From NCBI GenBank assembly GCA_964019425.1, contig OZ025797.1, forward strand, positions 1,152,277 through 1,216,276: DNA of 64,000 nt. Reading direction: 5' to 3'. The position numbers and the translations under genes were made by a program. Under the pieces are notes generated by a model. The model ran no database searches and was not told the origin of the DNA. It worked only from the letters and a program-made list of their open reading frames with translations. Below, one piece after another: positions 1 through 9,191 of this stretch; position 1 is the stretch's first letter; each line of letters begins with the position of its first letter. This stretch comes from Flectonema sp. DT1601. Its lineage: Eukaryota; Euglenozoa; Diplonemea; Diplonemida; Diplonemidae.

Positions 1-1968
1 ACAATGTTCCAGCAAAAGAGAAGGTGCTCGCTGTCTGACTTCAGTTCGCTCTCAACTTTTCTTTGTCTCGCGAAGACGCAGAAACGCAAAGACGCAGCAC
101 GCTCACGGACGTACGTGAGACCTGCGGTTGCCGATCTTCTTCTTTTGTTGGAGGGGATGGGTGGTCGGGTTAGCGAGATTCACTAGCTCGAGAAAAAGAT
201 TCGAGGTCGTTGAAACTGCTCTCTGACAGGGTGGTGAAAACTGAGAGGAAGGAGAAGTAATTCGTTACAAAAGAAACAAGAATTTACAACAATGTTCCAG
301 CAAAAGAGAAGGTGCTCGCTGTCTGACTTCAGTTCGCTCTCAACTTTTCTTTGTCTCGCGAAGACGCAGAAACGCAAAGACGCAGCACGCTCACGGACGT
401 ACGTGAGACCTGCGGTTGCCGATCTTCTTCTTTTGTTGGAGGGGATGGGTGGTCGGGTTAGCGAGATTCACTAGCTCGAGAAAAAGATTCGAGGTCGTTG
501 AAACTGCTCTCTGACAGGGTGGTGAAAACTGAGAGGAAGGAGAAGTAATTCGTTACAAAAGAAACAAGAATTTACAACAATGTTCCAGCAAAAGAGAAGG
601 TGCTCGCTGTCTGACTTCAGTTCGCTCTCAACTTTTCTTTGTCTCGCGAAGACGCAGAAACGCAAAGACGCAGCACGCTCACGGACGTACGTGAGACCTG
701 CGGTTGCCGATCTTCTTCTTTTGTTGGAGGGGATGGGTGGTCGGGTTAGCGAGATTCACTAGCTCGAGAAAAAGATTCGAGGTCGTTGAAACTGCTCTCT
801 GACAGGGTGGTGAAAACTGAGAGGAAGGAGAAGTAATTCGTTACAAAAGAAACAAGAATTTACAACAATGTTCCAGCAAAAGAGAAGGTGCTCGCTGTCT
901 GACTTCAGTTCGCTCTCAACTTTTCTTTGTCTCGCGAAGACGCAGAAACGCAAAGACGCAGCACGCTCACGGACGTACGTGAGACCTGCGGTTGCCGATC
1001 TTCTTCTTTTGTTGGAGGGGATGGGTGGTCGGGTTAGCGAGATTCACTAGCTCGAGAAAAAGATTCGAGGTCGTTGAAACTGCTCTCTGACAGGGTGGTG
1101 AAAACTGAGAGGAAGGAGAAGTAATTCGTTACAAAAGAAACAAGAATTTACAACAATGTTCCAGCAAAAGAGAAGGTGCTCGCTGTCTGACTTCAGTTCG
1201 CTCTCAACTTTTCTTTGTCTCGCGAAGACGCAGAAACGCAAAGACGCAGCACGCTCACGGACGTACGTGAGACCTGCGGTTGCCGATCTTCTTCTTTTGT
1301 TGGAGGGGATGGGTGGTCGGGTTAGCGAGATTCACTAGCTCGAGAAAAAGATTCGAGGTCGTTGAAACTGCTCTCTGACAGGGTGGTGAAAACTGAGAGG
1401 AAGGAGAAGTAATTCGTTACAAAAGAAACAAGAATTTACAACAATGTTCCAGCAAAAGAGAAGGTGCTCGCTGTCTGACTTCAGTTCGCTCTCAACTTTT
1501 CTTTGTCTCGCGAAGACGCAGAAACGCAAAGACGCAGCACGCTCACGGACGTACGTGAGACCTGCGGTTGCCGATCTTCTTCTTTTGTTGGAGGGGATGG
1601 GTGGTCGGGTTAGCGAGATTCACTAGCTCGAGAAAAAGATTCGAGGTCGTTGAAACTGCTCTCTGACAGGGTGGTGAAAACTGAGAGGAAGGAGAAGTAA
1701 TTCGTTACAAAAGAAACAAGAATTTACAACAATGTTCCAGCAAAAGAGAAGGTGCTCGCTGTCTGACTTCAGTTCGCTCTCAACTTTTCTTTGTCTCGCG
1801 AAGACGCAGAAACGCAAAGACGCAGCACGCTCACGGACGTACGTGAGACCTGCGGTTGCCGATCTTCTTCTTTTGTTGGAGGGGATGGGTGGTCGGGTTA
1901 GCGAGATTCACTAGCTCGAGAAAAAGATTCGAGGTCGTTGAAACTGCTCTCTGACAGGGTGGTGAAAA
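1..1968. repeat. 288-bp tandem repeat array, ~6.8 copies
   Basis: Six full 288-bp units begin at 1, 289, 577, 865, 1153 and 1441. A seventh, 240-bp copy begins at 1729 and ends at 1968. The copies look identical, so the array is young or homogenised, and it runs off the left edge of the window. On the minus strand each full unit carries a pyrimidine tract ending in CTCTCAG followed by TTTTCACC, a good splice acceptor. No ATG-started reading frame of useful length follows that acceptor on the minus strand. On the plus strand a 60-codon ATG frame exists, but it has no recognisable content. A near-palindrome (CTCACGGACGTACGTGAG) sits in the middle of each unit. I see no protein or known RNA family here. 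Confidence 0.97.
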
Positions 1969-2007
1969 CAATAAAGTACAGAAACTGTAGCTTTAGAATC
2001 GTTGGTT
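1969..2007 (-). other. Spliced-leader exon sequence fused to the repeat
   Basis: Read on the minus strand this is exactly 39 nt. It starts AACCAACGATT and ends CAGTTTCTGTACTTTATTG, then joins TTTTCACC of the 288-bp repeat. Known kinetoplastid spliced leaders are 39 nt with almost the same 3' half (recalled, not searched), and diplonemid leaders are, as I remember them, even closer. In the other repeat copies the base just upstream of TTTTCACC is the G of a pyrimidine-rich CTCTCAG acceptor. The leader has therefore replaced everything upstream of the splice point exactly. That is the mark of a trans-spliced RNA copied back into DNA. It is not an SL RNA gene, because no GT donor follows the exon. 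Confidence 0.85.
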
Positions 2008-2071
2008 TATTTATAATAAAGTTTCTTTCTGCTTTTCTTTTTCTTAATAATAAGAGTTTTTTTTGCTAACA

Positions 2072-2153
2072 GCAGTCGTACCCAAGCGGTTACGGGGTTG
2101 GACTAGAAATCCATTGGGCTCTGCCCGCGCAGGTTCAAATCCTGCCGACTGCG
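2072..2153 (+). tRNA. tRNA-Ser (anticodon AGA)
   Basis: The 7-bp acceptor stem pairs GCAGTCG (2072-2078) with CGACTGC (2146-2152), followed by discriminator G. The anticodon loop holds AGA, in GGACTAGAAATCC. A long variable arm (GGGCTCTGCCC) is typical of tRNA-Ser. The T arm is GCAGGTTCAAATCCTGC, which also supplies the internal B box. There is no intron. A MITE begins 66 bp downstream, and the SL-capped repeat ends 65 bp upstream. Confidence 0.95.
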
Positions 2154-2219
2154 ATTTTATCACTTTTTCTCGGAAAAGTCCAAAACAAAGGTGGTTTCCT
2201 TGGGGAAAAGAACATCATA

Positions 2220-2528
2220 CTGTAAAGGGAAATATTCTTGTGGGGAAAAACCCGCGAGTTTTTTTTATTTTTTCTAAATCCGCGAGAAATTTTCCCCGCG
2301 AGAGTATTTCCCTGCCAGCATACATTTTTATACAGCCATTTTTTTAGTTCCTTTCTGTGAAGAAAATACATGTGTTACAAAGGAAAGTTACAGCAAAAAT
2401 TATTTTCATTTTTTCCAGCTTGCACTTGATGATTCCTCACATTCTTCCACTTTTGCTCTGTCGCGAGTTTGAAAAAAAATCCCCAAATCCGCGAGAATAT
2501 TTCCCTGCGAGAATATTTCCCTTTACAG
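2220..2528. mobile_element. MITE with TA target duplication
   Basis: A perfect 19-bp terminal inverted repeat, CTGTAAAGGGAAATATTCT at 2220-2238 and its complement at 2510-2528, encloses 309 bp. It is flanked by TA on both sides (2218-2219 and 2529-2530). Subterminal CCGCGAG and GGGGAAA motifs recur in inverted orientation. There is no coding capacity. TA duplications and short size fit a Tc1/mariner-type (Stowaway-like) non-autonomous element. The termini resemble those of the element at 25711-26275. Confidence 0.85.
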
Positions 2529-2530
2529 TA

Positions 2531-3118
2531 ATCAAGGAAATGAAATGAATAAAGTACATCCTGACAGCGTACACCCGCCTCTTGTAAAGGATTGAACTGT
2601 CCACTTCCACCACTGCCTCAATTTTTAGTCGCCTTTTGTACCTGAAAAAGAAAAAAAACATATCTGAAAAGAAAGGATCGATTTCAATTAACTCCATGTC
2701 GCTAACAAAACAAACATGAGATAGTTTCTCATTTTCCGATTGCCACTAAACAAAACGTAAAAACCCTTGATTGGACAAGGAAGAAGGAATGAGGGGTAAG
2801 TGGAGTTGTTTGCCCTTGGCGTTTCATTACCAGGAAAGGTCTCTTTTGCTTGTCTTGGCTTTCTTTTCAAATGGTGAGGGTTGTGTGTCTTATTGACACC
2901 TGAGATTTGACTTTGCAAAGCACCAATTCAGGTGCAAACTACAAAACTTTGTGGGTTAACTGCAAGTCTGATCAGCTTCGGACTCATCAACACCTTCGGC
3001 ACAACCTATAGAAAATGGCAGAGCTTTTGATAAGGGTGATGCATCGTTAGCCAAAAAGAGACATCTCTCGCTGCTATCTGTTTATTTTTGATGAGTTTTA
3101 TTTGCAAATTATTTGTTT
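2531..3118. other. Intergenic, nothing recognised
   Basis: AT-rich sequence between the MITE and the 3' end of the next minus-strand gene. Short open frames here have no features of real proteins. On the minus strand an AATAAA-like polyadenylation context lies near 3075-3085, just after the stop of the gene at 3119. Confidence 0.5.
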
Positions 3119-4039
3119 CTAAAGTATAAACCACACACCAATAGTCTGCAGTACAGTTTGCTGATGTCTCATGCGTGTCATCAGCCATGGATTGTCGATT
3201 TCGAATGTCATTAATTGATTACCTTCAAGGAATAGATACATGTTAGAAAGCCTTCTGATGGTGTTAAAGTGTTGACCATCTGAAAGAACTTCTGCAACAG
3301 CAGTTTGGTGGATTTGAATCCAAACCTGACGAAGTGTCGCAAGGTATTCCTCATCTGAAATGTGTTCTGGAATTGGACAGTCTGTACAATGGCAACTGTT
3401 CTTAACCCCACGACGGGATTCTATTCTGTGACGAGCGTGTAACAGTGACAGTCGACGTGCCTCGCTGACTAAAAGCTTCACAGTCACTATTCCATTTTCG
3501 AGAGGTATCGTTTCCGACTCCTCCTTCATCTGCTGGCAGTGATTCTCCCAGGCCTGAGACAGGGTAAAATGATACCTTGCCTCACTGTGGTTAACGTTAA
3601 ACGGGTATTCTGATGGATTGCGAGGTGTTCGCGGTGTTCCTTGTGTTGGTAATTCAGGAGCTGTGAACTTCCAATTGTCAAGTAATAAGGAATCCAGAAA
3701 TATATCTGATCTGACTTCGTCGTCATCTAACTCCTCATCAATCAGCATTGATTCTTGGCGACTAAATAGATTGAAGTCGTTTTCTTCTTCTTCTTCTTCT
3801 TCATCTTCACCTTCTTCAAGGCTGCCAACATCGTTGCTTTCTGGTTCATTTTCATTCTCAAATGACATATTCTCATCATTACTGGATGATAATAGTGTCT
3901 CTTCTGACGATTGTTCACACCAGGCGGATTTTATATTAGGCAATTGTGTTATTGGTGGTGACGGAGGTATGTCGTGATGACTTAATCCACAACCTACTGT
4001 TGGAACGGGACATGCGAGGGGTGGCGCTTTTCTCGGCAT
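3119..4039 (-). CDS. Hypothetical protein with acidic stretch (306 aa)
   Basis: I do not recognise this protein. The frame is a full 306 codons from an ATG at 4037-4039. A TTTCCTTCTCAG acceptor (AG at 4051-4052) lies 11 nt upstream, which fixes the start. The N-terminal ~55 residues are Pro- and Ser-rich. They are followed by a strongly acidic run (about residues 58-90, with six consecutive Glu). The C-terminal half (about 155-300) is predicted helical, with a CHCTDC motif near 215 that could bind metal. No signal peptide or membrane segment is seen. Codon composition and the acceptor support a real gene. Function is unknown, and the acidic, otherwise soluble character would suit a nuclear or cytosolic protein. 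The opposite-strand frame at 3618-3977 is a shadow of the Glu/Asp-rich codons. Confidence 0.7.
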   Translation of the reverse strand: MPRKAPPLACPVPTVGCGLSHHDIPPSPPITQLPNIKSAWCEQSSEETLLSSSNDENMSFENENEPESNDVGSLEEGEDEEEEEEENDFNLFSRQESMLIDEELDDDEVRSDIFLDSLLLDNWKFTAPELPTQGTPRTPRNPSEYPFNVNHSEARYHFTLSQAWENHCQQMKEESETIPLENGIVTVKLLVSEARRLSLLHARHRIESRRGVKNSCHCTDCPIPEHISDEEYLATLRQVWIQIHQTAVAEVLSDGQHFNTIRRLSNMYLFLEGNQLMTFEIDNPWLMTRMRHQQTVLQTIGVWFIL

Positions 4040-4325
4040 TTGAATACATCCTGAGAAGGAAATATTTTTTGATAATTTTGAAATGCAAACATCAACAGCC
4101 TATCAGACATGTTTTTGTTGGGCCCAAGAAACCATAACTGACCCTTCTGTAAAATTAAAAGAAGAAGTTTGTCCATTTTCTCAGTGAAACTATAACAACC
4201 AGAGAAATGATTTGTTCAGAGTTGTGCAGCCAGTCGAGTCAGCGCCAACAATTATTAAAGAGATTACAGTCTTCCCCACTAACGGTTTCACAAAGGAACA
4301 GCAAGAATTGTCTTTTTGTCAGCTG

Positions 4326-5045
4326 CTAATGAAGTCTCTTCTTCTTTCTGCGTTTCTTACCTTTCGCTTTATCTCCCCCAAATGAGGGGGCTAGTGACTT
4401 GCATTTTTCACATAATTGGTGAACGAAGTCTGCAGGTATTTTATATTCATCAGTCGTTGATGAGCGAATAGTTTTAACAAGTTGAGGTTGGAAGTCATCA
4501 GAAAGAGTAGTGGTGGCTAACAGGGTTTTAACAGTGAGTTCACCAACAGGATTTGGAACACCTGCAAGAAATGATGCTGTGTGAGCGTGAAGGCACTTAA
4601 CTCTATCGACAGTTGTTGTACCTGCGTTACCGTTTTTACGGGATCCTTCCTTCAGGTGCATTTTGGTGAATGATTGTTTCTCTTCTGGTGTGAGGACATC
4701 ATCTGATTCCATTACTCTGTTGAGGTACTTGTCATGGGAGTCGATGAATTCATTTTTAAATAACTCATCGCTGTCCATTAAATCTTGGATAGAGTTTACT
4801 TGTTTTAGAGCCTCTAGTCTGGCGACACATTTATTTATTTCATCACAAACCAACCAAAAACAGGTTGCTCCAACCATTGCGCCCTTCGCTCCCTTAGCAG
4901 CCTGCGCTCCTAGAACTGTTGCGTGTCCTCCCTTTCCACATGTGGTAATGCTGCCTCCAGGTTTTCCTGTTGTAGGTTCTTCTGTCTTTGGTCTCTTCTC
5001 TTCTCCGGCGGGTGCATCGTCCTCGCGAAGTCTTTTTTCGTCCAT
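4326..5045 (-). CDS. DUF501 family protein
   Basis: A 239-residue protein starting MDEKRLREDD. The start is chosen because a CCTGATAG acceptor (AG at 5059-5060) lies 13 nt upstream. The open frame extends to 5138, but only through a TTG and across that acceptor. Two blocks match the DUF501 family as known from bacteria and several protists: a hydrophobic/basic block FWLVCDEINKCVARLEA (63-79) and the signature KCLHAH (150-155) followed by NPVG (165-168). The biochemical role of DUF501 is not established. A Lys/Arg-rich tail (AKGKKRRKKKR) could be a nuclear or nucleolar signal. The N-terminal 40 residues are charged and probably disordered. The neighbours are functionally unrelated minus-strand genes. 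Confidence 0.75.
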   Translation of the reverse strand: MDEKRLREDDAPAGEEKRPKTEEPTTGKPGGSITTCGKGGHATVLGAQAAKGAKGAMVGATCFWLVCDEINKCVARLEALKQVNSIQDLMDSDELFKNEFIDSHDKYLNRVMESDDVLTPEEKQSFTKMHLKEGSRKNGNAGTTTVDRVKCLHAHTASFLAGVPNPVGELTVKTLLATTTLSDDFQPQLVKTIRSSTTDEYKIPADFVHQLCEKCKSLAPSFGGDKAKGKKRRKKKRLH

Positions 5046-5458
5046 TATCTTATTATTACTATCAGGAAAGGTACCTTTAAAAAATTCGTAACTAATATTT
5101 GCTTTACAGTGTGTCACCGTTCTTCTAGCATCATACAAAGTTTGTTCAGTATTTCAAAAAAAATGACTATAAAAAAAAAAGGAAAAGAGGCATTCCACAC
5201 CGAAAACAGCACATATCAATCACAAACGGTAATCGAACGTATGAAGATATGGATGCTGATTGGTGGATGGTACGCATAGAGCGAGTCGGCTTGGAGAGGG
5301 ACAAATAAAGAAAGGGCCTTCCAATTAGGGGAAACACATTTCTTGGAACAGACAAAAACAGTTAAATTTCGGTACTGCAGCACCGCATTTGTCATGCTGT
5401 AGTCTCTCATAAAAACAGTGGTAGTAAATTAAACATAACAACTGCAGAGGTCGTAACT
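5046..5458. other. Intergenic, nothing recognised
   Basis: About 400 bp between the acceptor region of the DUF501 gene and the stop codon of the next gene. It contains poly-A tracts and a T-rich stretch but no coding sequence or RNA that I can identify. Confidence 0.4.
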
Positions 5459-6508
5459 TTAAGGAGAAGCTGCACAGCGTCTTTTAGAATTGCAGTGTTT
5501 ACAATTAGCGTCTCCGCAGTCGCTATCCAAACGACAAGGGGCACTGCAGCCCTGAGCACATTTGTGATTCATGCAAAGAGCGCAGAATCCAGTGCAGTCC
5601 AAGTCAACAGCGCAGGTATCTCCACATTGTTCATGAGGTGTTGGTGGCAGTGGAACTTCACAAGTGTTTGATGATTTGTCACACGAGGCACAGACTGGAT
5701 TCTTGCACTGGCTGTCCATAGTGCAGTTCATACCACACGTTACTCCACAAACACCATTTCCGTTTATTTTAATACACTGATTACAATATCTATCTCCACA
5801 ATGTGCGTCAACTTCACACGCATCACCACATCTTCCAGGGCCAGGTGTGGGTGAAACTGGAGGAGATGGGATAGAAACGCAGAACTTATCGTTTGAGTCA
5901 CAGATAGGACACTTAGTATTAGCACAGTGAACATCTTCTGTGCAATTCATACCACAACCGTCACCGCATGTTCCCGGAAGGTTTGGGTTATTTTTTATGC
6001 ATTGAAAACATTCTCCTTCGCATTGTGTGTTTACAACACATGCTGACCCACAAGTTCCATTTCCTGGAGGAGGAGTTGGAACCGTTCCGTTTGGCTGACA
6101 AGTCAAAGTTGTGTTATCACATCTTGAGCAGTTAGAGTTTGTACAGTGAGCATTTAGTGTGCACTTCATTCCACATCCGTCACCACATGTTCCAGGTAAC
6201 ATTGGATCATTCTTTATACACTGAGAGCAACTGCTTTTACATTCATTGTTGACTTCACACTCTTCTCCACATCCTTTGTAACCAGAAGCTGGTACACACA
6301 ATTGCGTTGTCATGTTGCAAGAGCTGCAGTCAGAGTACCCACAGTCAGAACTTTCAATGCAGGCCTTCCCACAACCAGACTTACAAACCTCATTAATACA
6401 AGTATTGCACGGAGTATCAGCCTGCCGTGTGCAATCGGTGTTAACAACGCAATCATTACCACATGGAGCGGTAGACAAGACTGTCACAAGAATAATCGCA
6501 AACAACAT
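5459..6508 (-). CDS. Secreted cysteine-rich repeat protein
   Basis: 349 residues from the ATG at 6506-6508. An acceptor ending GTTGCAG (AG at 6518-6519) lies only 9 nt upstream, which rules out the longer frame reaching 6571. The N-terminus MLFAIILVTVLSTAPC is a short signal peptide. The rest is about five tandem modules with the pattern CG-x2-C-x-V-x-(N/D)-x2-C ... CI-x-N ... GTCGDGCGMxC ... C-x4-C-x2-C. Modules are separated by Pro-rich linkers, and several N-x-T sites are present. Nearly every Cys is conserved between modules, so a disulfide-bonded extracellular or cell-surface protein is likely. It resembles generic Cys-rich surface proteins of protists. I cannot assign a ligand or family. 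Confidence 0.8.
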   Translation of the reverse strand: MLFAIILVTVLSTAPCGNDCVVNTDCTRQADTPCNTCINEVCKSGCGKACIESSDCGYSDCSSCNMTTQLCVPASGYKGCGEECEVNNECKSSCSQCIKNDPMLPGTCGDGCGMKCTLNAHCTNSNCSRCDNTTLTCQPNGTVPTPPPGNGTCGSACVVNTQCEGECFQCIKNNPNLPGTCGDGCGMNCTEDVHCANTKCPICDSNDKFCVSIPSPPVSPTPGPGRCGDACEVDAHCGDRYCNQCIKINGNGVCGVTCGMNCTMDSQCKNPVCASCDKSSNTCEVPLPPTPHEQCGDTCAVDLDCTGFCALCMNHKCAQGCSAPCRLDSDCGDANCKHCNSKRRCAASP

Positions 6509-6519
6509 TTTGTAACTCT

Positions 6520-6906
6520 GCAACGATGAGATTAAGAGGAACACAAACACTGACTGACCCACAGTAAGCAAATATTATCAAATAACGACAACTGCTAACT
6601 TATTTAATGCCTTCCTGTATTCAAGAAATAACATAACATGTGGAGTGAGTGGGGAGGCCATTGGTAATCAGCATCTCAACGTACCAAAGCGCGGGGAAGC
6701 AACGAGTGGGATGATTTGATTGTGACAATGACTTCGCTTTGAGGGTATCTGTGCAACACTTTTTTTATTCATTTTGATTGTGGTCTCACAAAAAGCAGTA
6801 AAAAAGAATTAATGAAGACACACTACCAACTAAAAGAAGTAGGATTTTTTTTAAAAAAGTGATAATTCAAAACAAAGTGAAATCATTATTCGAATTACCT
6901 AAATAT
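6520..6906. other. Intergenic, nothing recognised
   Basis: AT-rich spacer between the Cys-rich gene and the 3' end of the uL13 gene, including a TTTTTTTTAAAAAA tract. No open frame or RNA gene is recognised. Confidence 0.4.
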
Positions 6907-7704
6907 TTAGTATCCGAACTTAGCGAGGAGGGCGGCTTCCTTTGGAAGGGACTTTGAGGCTTCGGCCTTGGCTTCGGCCCAGAGCTTGTCGTTGGTCTTC
7001 TTTGATGCGAAGTACTTCAGACCTCTTTCCTTACGCTCGGTCTCGAGCTTGGCGACGATGTCCTGTTTAATGGTGTCGTTGTTTAGATGAAATATTCACA
7101 AAGTATAATTATCTTCAAATTTATTAACAATCCTATCTGAAGCAGTAACATCACACACCTGGTGCTTCCATCCGAGCTCGTGGCTGAGACGTCCCAGTCT
7201 GCAGTAGTTTCTACCTGGAGCCAATCTGAGTACTCTGAGGGCAGAAGGGCAGACCATTCTCTTCTCTCTCTCAACGTTCTTTGGAATTCCCTCGTAGCAC
7301 TTCAATCTCTTGAGAGCAAGCTTTCCTCTCTTGCAGTGGTTTCTCGCGTTCTTGGTAACCATTCCACGAAGCTGTTTAGATTGTATTATTGCACCAACAA
7401 TTTCTCTCTTTTAAAAAAACAGATATTCACATACGGTACGCTCAAGCATGGCAGAAGGAGCTCTGTGGTGGAATGGACCTCTTCCTGGGTTGGTAAGAGT
7501 TCTCTTTCTTAGGAAGTCCAACTTCTTAATCTTGTTACGGATGAACGATCCAGAGATGTTGGTCTCCTCACAACGTACCAAAGTGATGTTCTCCCCGTTC
7601 ATCAACTTCTTTGCAACGATACCACAGACACGTCCCATAAGGTGTCCCTTCATGTCGATGACGGTCGCCTTACGCTTCTGAGCTGATGAAGTGTGCTTTC
7701 CCAT
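6907..7704 (-). CDS. RPL13A: 60S ribosomal protein uL13 (L13A), three exons
   Basis: Large-subunit ribosomal protein uL13 (mammalian L13A, yeast L16). Exon 1 is 7435-7704 (MGKHTSSAQKRK to LERT). Exon 2 is 7159-7371 (LRGMVTKN to GWKHQ). Exon 3 is 6907-7062 (DIVAKLETER to LAKFGY). Joined, it encodes 212 residues, against about 200 in yeast and human. Family hallmarks are VIDMKGHLMGR, RCEETNISG, RGPFHHRAPS, PSALRVLRL and LGRLSHELGWK. Intron 1 (7372-7434) starts GTATGT and ends CTAAACAG. Intron 2 (7063-7158) starts GTGTGT and ends TTAAACAG. Both junctions preserve frame and family alignment. A probable trans-splice acceptor (AG at 7731-7732) lies 26 nt upstream of the ATG. This is the most secure host gene in the window. 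Confidence 0.97.
7063..7158 (-). other. Intron 2 of RPL13A (96 bp)
   Basis: The donor is GTGTGT after the codon for Gln in GWKHQ. The acceptor is ATTAAACAG before GACATCGTC. Splicing here gives GWKHQDIVAKLE, which matches the yeast homologue (KYEDVVAKLE). No other AG gives that alignment. Confidence 0.9.
7372..7434 (-). other. Intron 1 of RPL13A (63 bp)
   Basis: The donor is GTATGT. The acceptor is TCTAAACAG, in which a likely branch-point motif (CTAAAC) abuts the terminal AG. Splicing joins LERT to LRGM in frame, as the family requires. Confidence 0.92.
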
Positions 7705-7732
7705 TGTTTTAGTTTAGTGGGTTGATTAACCT

Positions 7733-9191
7733 ACATTTAAGAAATGATTATTTTATTATAAAATTATATTAACTGTAACTTATTATATCCTGAAGTAAAG
7801 TTAGTCCTTATCATGTACAGATCCATGCTCGCAAAGTACTTTTTTTTTTTTTGTATTTTCATTCCAATTAAATTTCTTGTTTTACAGTCTGAGGTTGCTC
7901 AGCAATACGGCGCCAAGCGAAAAATAATTGGATCCACCAGTCAACACTTGGTTGTTCCCTTCATCAGTGAAAGCAGGTTTCTTTTTGTTATATAAAAATG
8001 GTCACGTAATCAGTGCATAAAATACATCTCAAGACTTCATCAAGTGGGGTCAACTGTTCGAGTTTGTACATAAAACACAAATGTATTGTATCATAAACAA
8101 CATAACGATAATTTAACATTAATTCAGACTTGTAGAAATGGATTCATCAAGTGGAGGGGACAATTCCAATTTTAAGAAAATTGGAATTGAGGAGAAAAAG
8201 TTGGGAATAAAAGTGGCTCCAATGCCTACTCTTTGTTGTGTGGAAATTATTCACACATGAAAACTGTGTTATTTTTTTTTTTTAATTTTTTATTTTTTTT
8301 TTCGTTTTCTGAAAAAAACATTTAGTACATTTAAAAGAATAAAGTAAAAAGGGATAATCTGCTGGTAACTTAAACTAGTAGTTCCTTTGCATCTTAAGAT
8401 GACGTCAACGAACTTATAACAGACGGTGTCGTTGCACACATGTGCGCCAAACATTCTTTTTAGCTCTTACAATTCTTATAATACAATAGTACAAAGTATA
8501 ATTATTTTTTCCTTCTTTTTTTTTCTTTTATTTTTTCTCACCTTTTTGTAAGCTATTCCATCATAGAAAGAAAAAAAAGGAGGGAGGAAGAAAGAAAAAA
8601 AAAGAAGAAAAAAATATATGAGCATGATTGTAGAGGAGGAAAAAAAAAGAACAAAAAATTATAATTATGTTAAAGAGATGTTATAAAAGTTTTATGTTAA
8701 AGAAGGTGACTCCATCGCACACTTAATAAAATTTAAGTTATTTACGATAAATACTATAAGAAGAGTTATTTTAGTGTAGTTCGCATCTAAAATAATTACT
8801 TTTTACCAATTTTTTTTTTTGGTAGTAAAGAATTACTTCTATTCTATAAAATAAAAAGAATTGCACGCACGTAAAACGGAAAAGATAACGTTGGAGGTTA
8901 TTATTATTATTATTATTTTTTTTTTAAATTGTTTGATTTTTGTAAAAAACCCCTGTAAAACAAGATTGACTGTAAATTCAGTAGCAAACAACTCTGAAGA
9001 AGGAAAAAAAAAAAAAAATAGATCCCAAATGTAATGGAGCAAGAAAGAGTTCATCACCTACACACACAGAATTAATTTTTTTTGCAGGGACAAAAATTTT
9101 GCCGAAATCAGCTGAGATTTTGTTTCACCCTTTAAAAAAGACAATAATAAGATCTGTGACTCCCGAGGTGAACCAATAAGCGACGATGACA
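7733..9191. other. Long AT-rich intergenic region
   Basis: About 1.46 kb of homopolymer-rich sequence between the uL13 and acyltransferase genes. A short plus-strand open stretch (7885-7976) is bounded by TTTTACAG and GTTTCT and looks exon-like, but it has no homology that I recognise. Purine-rich (8560-8650) and T-rich tracts dominate the rest. Confidence 0.4.

Noticed and set aside
183-377. Minus-strand open frames in each 288-bp unit as small genes
   Set aside because: They begin with TTG, not ATG, and have no protein-like composition. They simply recur with the repeat.
1969-2007. An SL RNA gene
   Set aside because: The exon is not followed by GT or any SL-intron-like sequence. It runs straight into the repeat at its acceptor point.
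3618-3977. Plus-strand 119-codon Ser-rich frame
   Set aside because: Antisense shadow of the Glu/Asp-rich codons of the gene on the other strand.
7885-7976. Exon-like plus-strand stretch bounded by TTTTACAG and GTTTCT
   Set aside because: No second exon, no homology that I recognise, and no start codon in context.
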